From IMG/VR virus record IMGVR_UViG_3300030060_006398, positions 7,256 through 50,962 of that record: a stretch of 43,707 nt of DNA, one strand, 5' to 3'. The translations under genes were made by a program, and so were the position numbers. This document shows, piece after piece, positions 1-6,975 of this stretch. The notes under the pieces were generated by a model. It made no database searches and was not told where the DNA came from. It saw nothing but the letters and a program-made list of their open reading frames with translations. Every line of letters begins with the position of its first letter. The first letter of the stretch is position 1. The DNA comes from a virus.

Positions 1-2
1 TA

Positions 3-338
3 GAATTATTAATTTATTTAGATTGTAAAAAAAGATTTACACGACAAGAGTTTATAGATGGAGTTTACACTTATTCATGGGATAAACTAAGATGGGACAG
101 GTTAAGAAGTAAAGGTTGGATTGACGTATGGAGACATAGAAACAGAACAACTATAAAATACTCTGTATTTAAAACTTCTTTTAAGTGTTCACAACTAATA
201 AGCAGAATATATAGAATACTTTTAGGTGAAGAAGATCTACCAACATCTGAACGTAGTATATTTTACAATAATAAATCATATACAGATAAAGTTTACAATA
301 AAGCTATTGATGATATGATAAAAGATAAAGACAGATAA
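3..338 (+). CDS. Possible winged-helix DNA-binding protein, 5' end missing
   Basis: An open frame runs from the left edge to a TAA at 336-338, giving at least 111 residues without a start, so the gene begins outside the window. The product is basic and aromatic-rich, with a central stretch WDRLRSKGWIDVWRHRNRTT followed by a probable beta strand (IKYSVFKTSFKCSQL). A helix, a basic turn and a strand in this order resemble the recognition helix and wing of a MarR-like winged helix. From memory, similar proteins occur in marine flavobacterial phages, but this was not checked. The stop is followed by T and then the ATG of the next gene, so the two are probably co-transcribed. A regulatory role is inferred; it could equally be a structural or packaging accessory protein. 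Confidence 0.6.
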   Translation, partial: ELLIYLDCKKRFTRQEFIDGVYTYSWDKLRWDRLRSKGWIDVWRHRNRTTIKYSVFKTSFKCSQLISRIYRILLGEEDLPTSERSIFYNNKSYTDKVYNKAIDDMIKDKDR

Positions 339-339
339 T

Positions 340-1095
340 ATGGCATTTAAAATGAAAGGCCCTTCAACTCACAAGGGGACATTAAGACATAAGTTAGAAT
401 TAAGTATGGCCAAACCAGCCCCACTAAAAGTTGACCATGATTTAGACGTATCTTTACGTCAAAAAAAATTAGCTGAAAAAGAAGAAGAGCAAAAAAGAGA
501 AAGAGCAAGATTAGGTGAAAAAGAGTTTGATAGAGCTGAAAAAAGAAAAAAGAAAATAGAAGAAAGAGGTAAGAAAAGAGGTACTAGCAAAGAAAAGATT
601 GAAAAAAGAAAAGCTAGAGCAGAAAGAAGAAGTGAGAAACGTCTTGAAAGAAAAAGCGAAAGAGCTAGAAAAAGAATTAAAAAAACACAAGGTAAACTTG
701 CAGAACAAAAAGCAAGAGATTCTAGAACACCAGAACAAGTTGCCGCAGATAAAAAAGCAAGAAGAACAAAAATAGCAGATTCAATAGAGTATTTATTTTT
801 AGATGGTGCAAGACCAGATGACAGGCAAGCCGCTAGAGAGGCAAAAGAAGTTGAACTTGCCCAAGAAAAACAAAAACTAAAAAATAAAAAAAAGAAGCAA
901 GATGATATAGTTGAAGAAGACAAGTCTGTTATGGATAAAATTGAAGATAAGTATAAAGATCCTGCAATGTATCAAAACAGAGGTGATCAATATAAAAACT
1001 ATACTGAAGATGAATATGCTCAAGAAGCTAAAAGACAGCAAGAGATATTTAACAAGACAAATAAATGGGACTGGAGAAACGCACCAAAAAAATAA
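340..1095 (+). CDS. Highly charged single-alpha-helix-like protein, function unknown
   Basis: This 251-residue protein starts at the only ATG next to the upstream stop (TAA-T-ATG). Residues 1-35 are basic and low in hydrophobics, contain FKMKG and end in PAPLK. Residues about 40-150 are an almost uninterrupted run of K, R and E with very few hydrophobic residues, the composition of a stable single alpha helix rather than of a leucine-zipper coiled coil. Residues 190-251 are acidic and aromatic with several DxY and DEY pairs. No enzyme motif is visible. The N-terminal FKMKG recurs inside the protein encoded at 1479. A rod-like or nucleic-acid-binding virion component is plausible, but this is inference from composition and position beside late genes. 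Confidence 0.7.
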   Translation: MAFKMKGPSTHKGTLRHKLELSMAKPAPLKVDHDLDVSLRQKKLAEKEEEQKRERARLGEKEFDRAEKRKKKIEERGKKRGTSKEKIEKRKARAERRSEKRLERKSERARKRIKKTQGKLAEQKARDSRTPEQVAADKKARRTKIADSIEYLFLDGARPDDRQAAREAKEVELAQEKQKLKNKKKKQDDIVEEDKSVMDKIEDKYKDPAMYQNRGDQYKNYTEDEYAQEAKRQQEIFNKTNKWDWRNAPKK

Positions 1096-1098
1096 TAT

Positions 1099-1476
1099 AT
1101 GGCATTTAAACTAGGAAGTGAAAGTAGAAAAATAAATTACGGTTCAGCTAAAAACCGTTTTGACAGTAAAGACGATGCATCAATACCAGGAACACCTGTT
1201 ATTAGAAAAAAGCTAGAAGGCGGTATAAAAGCAGAGGCAAATATAGATGGTAGTATATATTTAGATCCATCTGTAAAACCAGGTAGTCAAGAAGAAAAAG
1301 CTATACTAATGCACGAGATGCAACATATAGTTGATATGAAAACTGGTAAGTTATCTTATACAGACGATACACTTACTTGGATGGGTCAGGACTATGAAAG
1401 AAAAGATGGGATGATAAATTATCAAGGTAAATTTTATCCTGAAGGACATTACTCATTACCTTGGGAAAAACACTAA
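1099..1476 (+). CDS. Mini zinc-metallopeptidase-like protein (HExxH)
   Basis: The 125-residue protein carries HEMQH at residues 72-76 inside a hydrophobic-to-polar helix (AILMHEMQHIVD), the HExxH zinc-binding signature of zincin peptidases, with an Asp three residues after the second His. Before it comes a beta-rich stretch that includes IDGSIYLDPSV, as expected for the edge strand of a zincin active site. The C-terminal half (GQDYERKDGMINYQGKFYPE) is aromatic. It is short for an independent peptidase, so it may be a minimal domain or a cargo enzyme. Its first residues (MAFK) and start context match those of the preceding gene. The holin gene lies 450 bases downstream, so a lysis role is possible, but no peptidoglycan-binding domain is present. 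Protease activity is inferred from the motif only. Confidence 0.65.
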   Translation: MAFKLGSESRKINYGSAKNRFDSKDDASIPGTPVIRKKLEGGIKAEANIDGSIYLDPSVKPGSQEEKAILMHEMQHIVDMKTGKLSYTDDTLTWMGQDYERKDGMINYQGKFYPEGHYSLPWEKH

Positions 1477-1478
1477 AT

Positions 1479-1922
1479 ATGAAAGATAAAGATAAAGGCG
1501 AGGGTTTCATGCATCCCCCTTATAAAAAACCAGTGGGGCCAACAGAAAAACCTCATTACGTTCATGGATATAAAAACTTTAAATCTAATATAAAATCAAA
1601 TCATCCGTCTAAAAGAAAAGTATTTAAAGACGGTCCTAAAAACAGAATGCACTATGATAAAAGCGCTTCACCTAACAAAATGGGTGAATACTCGCCTTTT
1701 AAAATGAAAGGCTTTTCTGGTTTTGGAAACGCATCTCCAAACAAGTATACAATGAGTAAAGAGACACAAAACAAAACTTATACTGGAAAAGGAACAGCTG
1801 GTGAAAAATTTGCTAAAAATTACGCTAAAAAATTTAAAACTGTTAAAGGTGCTGTGAGTGAAATAATACCACTTGGCAAAGCAAAGAAAACAGTTAAAGT
1901 TATAAAAGGTATAATTAATTAA
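1479..1922 (+). CDS. Small basic phage protein with repeated SP(N/F)K motifs
   Basis: I chose ATG 1479, two bases after the stop of the previous gene, over an in-frame TTG at 1461 that would overlap it; the product is about 147 residues. It is very rich in Lys, Gly, Pro and Tyr and probably disordered. Three copies of a short motif appear in the middle: SASPNKMG, YSPFKMKG and ASPNKYTM. The last 40 residues change to an amphipathic basic helix (FAKNYAKKFKTVKGAVSEII) that could bind membrane or nucleic acid. The same SP-x-K motif is found in several other proteins of this window, including tail and internal proteins, which suggests a shared virion partner. No family is recognised. Confidence 0.7.
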   Translation: MKDKDKGEGFMHPPYKKPVGPTEKPHYVHGYKNFKSNIKSNHPSKRKVFKDGPKNRMHYDKSASPNKMGEYSPFKMKGFSGFGNASPNKYTMSKETQNKTYTGKGTAGEKFAKNYAKKFKTVKGAVSEIIPLGKAKKTVKVIKGIIN

Positions 1923-1929
1923 AATAAAA

Positions 1930-2316
1930 ATGTTAAATAAAATATTATCAGCAGGCGCTGGAGAATTAATAAAAAATGTAGGTGGAGTTATAGATAACCT
2001 ACACACATCAGCTGAAGAAAAGTTAGAAGCTGAGCACAAAATAAAACAACTCATTTCTAATTATGAAGTAGAGATGGAAAAACAAATAACTGAGAGATGG
2101 AAAATGGATATGCAGTCAGACTCTTGGTTAAGTAAGAATATCCGACCGTTAGTATTAGTATTTTTAGTAGTAGCAACAGTATTACTAATATTTATTGATG
2201 CTGGAGCTATTAGCTTTACAGTACAAGACAAATGGACAGACTTATTACAATTAGTATTAATAACTGTGATCGGTGCTTATTTTGGCGGTAGATCACTAGA
2301 AAAAGTAAAAAAATAA
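1930..2316 (+). CDS. Holin, GTA-type 3TM superfamily
   Basis: The 128-residue product has an N-terminal amphipathic part, a charged helix (residues 25-60, EEKLEAEHKIKQLISNYEVE), then two hydrophobic segments at about 72-90 (PLVLVFLVVATVLLIFID) and 104-120, with a positively charged end. A Trp-Lys-x-Asp region, SWLSKNIRP before the first membrane segment, and an IGAYFGGRSLEK-like end are characteristic, from memory, of the holin family named for gene transfer agent release (GTA_holin_3TM). Such holins oligomerise in the inner membrane and open it at the end of the lytic cycle. No endolysin is evident in the window; the HExxH protein at 1099 is the nearest enzyme-like gene. The next gene starts directly after this stop with no spacer. 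Confidence 0.78.
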   Translation: MLNKILSAGAGELIKNVGGVIDNLHTSAEEKLEAEHKIKQLISNYEVEMEKQITERWKMDMQSDSWLSKNIRPLVLVFLVVATVLLIFIDAGAISFTVQDKWTDLLQLVLITVIGAYFGGRSLEKVKK

Positions 2317-2745
2317 ATGGCAAATTCAACAGAAGTAAATTATGGCTTTGGCCAAATGGGTAGCGGTCATATCAAAGCAGCAGCTAGCGTTCTTGCACCT
2401 CCACACGGTAGAGTTATAGTAGCTATAACAATGTTAGATGCAGTAAAGTTTGACTCACTAGTAGCTGACGATAGCGGCGCCTCTACACTTGTAGATCAAG
2501 CAGCTGGAACTACAACAGGATCTGGTATTCCAATTGAAGATAAAAGAGGTGATGGTATTGCTTATTTTGGAACACAAACTCAAACAAGAGCTAATGGTTT
2601 AGATGCATCTGATAGCTCAGTAGAAAGTGTTGTTGTAGCTAATACAGTAGAGTTTCCAAAAGGATTAACTATATACGGTAGATGGACTAGTGTATCTTTA
2701 CAAGCAGACTCAACTCACGGTATTATTTGTTACTACGGAGAGTAA
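2317..2745 (+). CDS. Putative small virion protein
   Basis: The 142-residue protein begins immediately after the holin stop. It is rich in Ala, Ser, Thr and Gly with alternating hydrophobic residues, an all-beta pattern, and has no charged tails. Its C-terminus (LTIYGRWTSVSLQADSTHGI) reads like the closing strands of a beta sandwich. Proteins of this kind are common in marine phage late regions and are usually considered structural (capsid decoration or fibre), but I recognise no named family. Context between holin and a lectin-like protein supports a surface role on the particle. The stop overlaps the next start as TAATG. Confidence 0.6.
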   Translation: MANSTEVNYGFGQMGSGHIKAAASVLAPPHGRVIVAITMLDAVKFDSLVADDSGASTLVDQAAGTTTGSGIPIEDKRGDGIAYFGTQTQTRANGLDASDSSVESVVVANTVEFPKGLTIYGRWTSVSLQADSTHGIICYYGE

Positions 2746-3437
2746 TGTTAGGATTAGGAAATAGTTTAACTTCAACATATCCTGGCGGGTGGTCACCAAC
2801 AAGTCTAGGTAGCAAGCTAATACATTGGTATAAGTTTAAAACTGGTATAACAACAACTACGGTGAGTGGTACAGATGGACTTATAACACGATGGGCAGAT
2901 CAAAAAGGTAGTAATAATATGGAGCCTGAAGTTATTAATAATGGTGCTGTTATGCCTATATTAGATTCTGACGGTTCTGTAAAGTTTTCAGGAGCAGACG
3001 ATGTATTAGTATTTGAGACAGATTTAAGTTTAGGTAAGTTTGCAATATACGGAAGATTTAAATCTAGTAACTTTAATGATCGTTTTTTGCAAAAATCAGA
3101 TGGTAATGAGTTTTTAAAATTTCAAAGTACAACACAGTTTAAAGTACAACCAGGTGGTAGTAGAAAAGATATGACTATATCAGGAGATGCTGGTTTAGCT
3201 AACGATACAAAGTTTACAGCTGGATTTGAAAGAGATGCAGATGGAGATATATTTGCTTTTGCAAACCGTTTTGCATCATCAACAGATGCTAATGAAGCTA
3301 TTAGTAACACAACAGATGTTCAAGAAATTTCATCAGACAGTCCCGGTACTCTTCATGTATACGAGTTTGTAGTATGTAATGACTCGCTAACCGCAGCAGA
3401 AAGATTAGAAATTAACGCGTACTTAGACGCAATATAA
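2745..3437 (+). CDS. LamG / concanavalin-like jelly-roll virion protein
   Basis: ATG 2745 shares one base with the upstream stop (TAATG) and gives 230 residues; an in-frame upstream TTG at 2727 would extend into the previous gene and is less likely. The order of strands is typical of laminin-G/concanavalin A-like folds: SKLIHWYKFKTGITT, then ITRWADQKGSNNM, then a strand ending VKFSGADDVLVFE, then FAIYGRFKS, and finally HVYEFVVCNDSLTAAERLEI, which is the usual helix-capped end of such phage domains. These domains bind glycans or pack on capsids and tails. A host-surface or decoration role is inferred. No catalytic residues of glycosidases can be picked out. Confidence 0.6.
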   Translation: MLGLGNSLTSTYPGGWSPTSLGSKLIHWYKFKTGITTTTVSGTDGLITRWADQKGSNNMEPEVINNGAVMPILDSDGSVKFSGADDVLVFETDLSLGKFAIYGRFKSSNFNDRFLQKSDGNEFLKFQSTTQFKVQPGGSRKDMTISGDAGLANDTKFTAGFERDADGDIFAFANRFASSTDANEAISNTTDVQEISSDSPGTLHVYEFVVCNDSLTAAERLEINAYLDAI

Positions 3438-3457
3438 TAACAATTAAATAAAATAAA

Positions 3458-3748
3458 ATGGCAAAAACTAAAAAAGAAGAATTAGTAGACTTAAAACCTG
3501 AAAAGGTAACTGACGAACAACTAAAGAAAATACAAAACGTTGTAGATAGAATAAACCAAACACAAATGAATATTGGTCAACTAGAATCACGTAAACATCA
3601 GGCTTTACATTATTTAGCAGGAGTAAACGATGAGCTAGCATTAATACAAAGTGAATTAATGGAGGCTTACGGTACTAACGATGTTAATATTCAAGATGGT
3701 TCTATAAATTATCCGAAAGAAAATGGCGAAGCTAATAAGAAAAATTAG
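3458..3748 (+). CDS. Small coiled-coil protein, function unknown
   Basis: The 96-residue product starts after an A/T-only spacer (3438-3457). Residues 15-70 form a predicted helix with hydrophobic spacing suited to a coiled coil (LKKIQNVVDRINQTQMNIGQ, then LHYLAGVNDELALIQSELME), followed by a short beta-like end (NDVNIQDGSINYP). Its N-terminus MAKTKKEELVD resembles that of the scaffold (9409) and of the 12206 product. The last 26 bases overlap the next gene in another frame, which points to translational coupling. Small coiled-coil proteins at this place in marine phages have no assigned role that I know of; chaperone or assembly help is a guess. Confidence 0.65.
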   Translation: MAKTKKEELVDLKPEKVTDEQLKKIQNVVDRINQTQMNIGQLESRKHQALHYLAGVNDELALIQSELMEAYGTNDVNIQDGSINYPKENGEANKKN

Positions 3749-3944
3749 TGTAGGTAAAGACTACAAGAACGACGCTATGCACTATGCTGTTGGTCAAGAA
3801 GTTTACGGTGGTCATACTATTTGTGATATATTAGAGGAAGAAGATAAGTATTCTATTTATATTAAAAAAGGTAAAAACGTGTTACCATGGAAAGACTTTA
3901 ACAAAAACATGGCTATATCTATAGAATATAACTTAGAGTACTAA
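3723..3944 (+). CDS. Small conserved-looking phage protein, function unknown
   Basis: The gene encodes 73 residues from an ATG inside the end of the preceding gene. The product is a compact, mostly beta domain (LIRKISVGKDYKNDAMHYAV, then GHTICDILEEEDKYSIYIKK). The alternation of short strands and turns with a WKDF near the end suggests a small SH3-like barrel, but this is not provable by eye. It is flanked by a coiled-coil protein and a GroES-like protein and shares its last base with the next start (TAATG). I cannot name a family; a real gene is supported by the overlap pattern, length and codon use like its neighbours. Confidence 0.6.
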   Translation: MAKLIRKISVGKDYKNDAMHYAVGQEVYGGHTICDILEEEDKYSIYIKKGKNVLPWKDFNKNMAISIEYNLEY

Positions 3945-4534
3945 TGAAAAGTGTTTACAACTACGTTGTAAAACCAAAAGGAGATAGATATAATAATAAC
4001 AAAAAAATTGGTGATAAAGAATTAATACTTAATACTAATATATCCAACCACCAATATACTAACAGACAAGCTCAAGTTATATCTACACCTATAATTGGTA
4101 ATACAGAAATAGAGCCAGGTGATGACGTTATAGTTCACCATAATGTTTTTAGAAGATGGTACAATCAACACGGCGAAGAAAAAAATAGTAAAAGCTATTT
4201 TAACGACGATACTTATCTCATAACACAAGATCAAATATTTTTATATAAAAGATTTTGGGAGTGGAAAACAATACCTGGTTTTTGTTGGGTAAAACCTATA
4301 AAAAGTTTTGATAAGTTTAATGTTGATCAAGAGCAGCCGCTAATGGGTATTATAGAGTATGCTGATGGCGTGTATAACAAAGGCGACTTGGTTGGCTTTA
4401 CACCAAACAGTGAATACGAGTTCGTAATAGACGGGCAGAAATTATATCGAGTATATACTAAATTTATTACAATTAAATATGAATATCAAGGAAACGAAGA
4501 AACTTATAATCCAGGCTGGGCACAGAGCGGTTGA
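3944..4534 (+). CDS. GroES-like co-chaperonin
   Basis: Residues 5-101 follow the GroES/gp31 fold order: an opening strand YNYVVKPKG, a strand LILN, then QAQVISTP, then the core PGDDVIVHHNVFR (residues 58-70), a loop of 15-20 residues rich in N, K and S, and the closing strand DTYLITQDQIFLYK. In GroES the corresponding elements are the VIVKR strand, GxVLAVG, VGDxVIF and the ESDILAI end. Phage co-chaperonins pair with host GroEL to fold the capsid protein. Residues 110-196 repeat a similar strand pattern (GFCWVKPIK, then PLMGIIEY, then KGDLVGFTPNSEYEF), so this may be two GroES-like halves in one chain. Its position before terminase and capsid genes fits. The last 56 bases overlap the next gene. 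The assignment is by pattern, without a search. Confidence 0.55.
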   Translation: MKSVYNYVVKPKGDRYNNNKKIGDKELILNTNISNHQYTNRQAQVISTPIIGNTEIEPGDDVIVHHNVFRRWYNQHGEEKNSKSYFNDDTYLITQDQIFLYKRFWEWKTIPGFCWVKPIKSFDKFNVDQEQPLMGIIEYADGVYNKGDLVGFTPNSEYEFVIDGQKLYRVYTKFITIKYEYQGNEETYNPGWAQSG

Positions 4535-4757
4535 AGAACTTATTAATGTAGCTAAAGAAAAGATTATTACTAATACAGATGATGATGTTTCTGCTGATAG
4601 ATTAAAAAATGCTGCAGCTACTAAAAAGCTAGCTATATTTGACGCTTTTGAAATACTTAATCGTATACAAGAAGAAGAAAATATTTTGCAAGGTAAAGAT
4701 TCTGAAGATAAAAAAGATAGAGTATTTAAAGGATTTGCTGAAGGAAGATCAAAATGA
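4479..4757 (+). CDS. Candidate small terminase subunit
   Basis: This 92-residue helical protein ends with TGA overlapping the ATG of TerL (ATGA at 4754-4757), the usual place of the small terminase gene. Residues 1-25 (MNIKETKKLIIQAGHRAVEE) and 40-70 (DRLKNAAATKKLAIFDAFEI) are amphipathic helices with basic faces, and the tail is charged. Small terminases recognise phage DNA and regulate TerL; they are typically short, helical and poorly conserved. It is shorter than many family members and lacks a clear helix-turn-helix, so the call rests mostly on position. Its first 56 bases also encode the end of the GroES-like protein. Confidence 0.5.
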   Translation: MNIKETKKLIIQAGHRAVEELINVAKEKIITNTDDDVSADRLKNAAATKKLAIFDAFEILNRIQEEENILQGKDSEDKKDRVFKGFAEGRSK

Positions 4758-6973
4758 TTTACGAACAAACATTAATAAAAACAATAGAACCTATAAAAAA
4801 GACTACAATTAGTAGACTTAATAAGGGTAAAAAATGGAAATATGGATACAATAAAGAACATGATATCGTGGTTATCTCAAAAACTGGACAAATCGGTGAA
4901 GTGGTTGAGATACAAAATTTGCACATTGCACTGCCAAGAAGACCAGTGCAAATGTACACACATGAGTTAAAAAAGTGGGTAAAATTTGATACACCGAAAG
5001 AGTTAAATAAATTAAAAAATATATTTGACTGGAGAGCATATCCTGAAGAAGCAAAAGATCAGTGGTATGATTATATAGACGAAGAGTTTAAAAGAAGAGA
5101 TGAGGGTTTTTGGTTTATGAACAAAGATAAACCAACATACATAACAGGTACGCATTATATGTATTTACAATGGAGCAAAATAGATGTAGGTGCTCCTGAC
5201 TTTAGAGAGGCTAATAGAATATTTTATATATTCTGGGAAGCTTGCAAAGCAGACAAAAGAAGTTATGGTATGTGTTACCTTAAAAATAGACGTAGTGGTT
5301 TTTCGTTTATGTCTAGTGCTGAAACAGTTAACTTAGCCACTCTTGCAAGTGATAGTAGATTTGGAATACTATCTAAAACAGGTGCTGATGCTAAAAAAAT
5401 GTTTACAGACAAAGTAGTACCAATTAGTATTAACTATCCGTTTTTCTTTAAACCAATACAGGACGGTATGGATCGTCCTAAAACAGAATTAGCATATAGA
5501 GTACCAGCAAGTAAATTTACTCGTAAAAAAATAACTGCTAATGAACAAGTTGAAGAACTTGAAGGTTTAGACACAACTATTGACTGGAAAAATACTGGTG
5601 ATAATAGTTATGACGGTGAAAAACTAAATTTGCTAGTGCATGATGAAAGTGGTAAGTGGGAAAGACCTGATAATATATTAAACAACTGGCGAGTTACAAA
5701 AACGTGTTTGCGGTTAGGTAGTAGAGTTGTTGGTAAGTGCATGATGGGATCAACATCTAATGCTTTAGACAAAGGAGGTGATAACTTTAAAAAATTATAT
5801 AATGCTTCAGATGTTACTCAAAGAAACCGTAATGGACAAACAAAATCTGGTTTATATTCTTTGTTTATCCCAATGGAATGGAACTACGAAGGATTTATTG
5901 ACGAATACGGACATCCAGTGTTTGATAATCCAGACGATGATGTACTCGGACCAGACGGTGAATTAATAGATTTTGGAATAATAGAACACTGGCAAAATGA
6001 AGCTGATGGTTTAAAACAAGATCATGATGCTTTAAACGAGTTTTATAGGCAGTTTCCAAAAACAACAGAACATGCTTTTAGAGATGAAGCAAAAGGAAGT
6101 ATATTTAACTTAGTAAAAATATATGAACAAATAGATTACAACGAGGAAATGGCTAGAACTCTAGGTGTTACTCAAGGTAATTTTCAATGGGTAGAAGGTG
6201 TTAAAGATACAAGTGTTATTTTCTATCCAGATAAAAACGGAAGGTTTAAAATTAGCTGGGTACCACCAGTAAGTTTACAAAATAATGTTTACTTAAAAAA
6301 CGGTATAAGATATCCAGGTAACGAGCATATAGGTGCTTTTGGTTGTGACTCGTATGATATATCAGGAACTGTTGATGGTAAAGGTTCTAAAGGCGCGTTA
6401 CACGGTTTAACAAAGTTTAGTATGGAAGAAGCACCTGCTAACAGTTTCTTTTTAGAATATTTAGCTAGACCACAAACAGCTGAAATGTTTTTTGAAGACG
6501 TGTTGATGGCATTAGTATTTTACGGTATGCCAATGTTAGCAGAGAATAATAAACCTAGACTTTTGTATTATTTAAGACGTAGAGGTTATAGAGGTTTTAG
6601 TATGAATAGACCAGATAAAGTTTGGAATAAATTATCTGTAGCAGAAAAAGAAGTTGGTGGAATACCTAACTCAAGTGAAGATATAAAACAAGCTCATGCG
6701 GCTGCTATTGAAATGTATATACAAAATCATGTTGGCATGAAGCAAGATGGAACGTTTGGTAGTTTATATTTTAATGCAACATTAAACGACTGGTCTAGAT
6801 TTGATATAAATAGAAGAACTAAATTTGATGCTTCTATAAGTTCTGGTTTAGCTATAATGGCAAACAACAAACACTTGTATGTTCCAAATGCAAAAATTGA
6901 AAAACCTTCAGTAAGTTTAAATTTTGCTAAATATAGTCAAAACGGTAATATGAGTAGAATAATTAAAAATTAA
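4754..6973 (+). CDS. terL: Terminase large subunit (TerL)
   Basis: The 739-residue protein is the DNA-packaging motor. The ATPase part shows a variant Walker A at about 175-185 (YLKNRRSGFSF, where the usual GKT is replaced), a Walker B with catalytic Glu at 292-298 (NLLVHDE), and a coupling motif MGSTSN at 331-336. The segment FPKTTEHAFRDE at 434-445 is the linker typical of TerL. The RNase H-like nuclease begins with an acidic strand FGCDSYDIS (Asp 532 and 535) and should include further acidic residues downstream. Length fits TerL of crAss-like and similar phages. It cuts concatemeric DNA and pumps it through the portal encoded three bases downstream. Start is fixed by the ATGA overlap. Confidence 0.95.
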   Translation: MIYEQTLIKTIEPIKKTTISRLNKGKKWKYGYNKEHDIVVISKTGQIGEVVEIQNLHIALPRRPVQMYTHELKKWVKFDTPKELNKLKNIFDWRAYPEEAKDQWYDYIDEEFKRRDEGFWFMNKDKPTYITGTHYMYLQWSKIDVGAPDFREANRIFYIFWEACKADKRSYGMCYLKNRRSGFSFMSSAETVNLATLASDSRFGILSKTGADAKKMFTDKVVPISINYPFFFKPIQDGMDRPKTELAYRVPASKFTRKKITANEQVEELEGLDTTIDWKNTGDNSYDGEKLNLLVHDESGKWERPDNILNNWRVTKTCLRLGSRVVGKCMMGSTSNALDKGGDNFKKLYNASDVTQRNRNGQTKSGLYSLFIPMEWNYEGFIDEYGHPVFDNPDDDVLGPDGELIDFGIIEHWQNEADGLKQDHDALNEFYRQFPKTTEHAFRDEAKGSIFNLVKIYEQIDYNEEMARTLGVTQGNFQWVEGVKDTSVIFYPDKNGRFKISWVPPVSLQNNVYLKNGIRYPGNEHIGAFGCDSYDISGTVDGKGSKGALHGLTKFSMEEAPANSFFLEYLARPQTAEMFFEDVLMALVFYGMPMLAENNKPRLLYYLRRRGYRGFSMNRPDKVWNKLSVAEKEVGGIPNSSEDIKQAHAAAIEMYIQNHVGMKQDGTFGSLYFNATLNDWSRFDINRRTKFDASISSGLAIMANNKHLYVPNAKIEKPSVSLNFAKYSQNGNMSRIIKN

Positions 6974-6975
6974 GT

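Noticed and set aside
459-923. 154-residue open frame on the minus strand with many Phe, Ser and Leu
   Set aside because: It is the complement of the Lys/Glu-rich codons of the gene at 340; the low-complexity composition is a by-product. The same holds for the minus-strand frames near 18121-18645 and 39610-40101.
1099-1476. Endolysin adjacent to the holin
   Set aside because: HExxH alone is not enough; there is no cell-wall-binding domain or amidase pattern, so only a metallopeptidase-like call is given.
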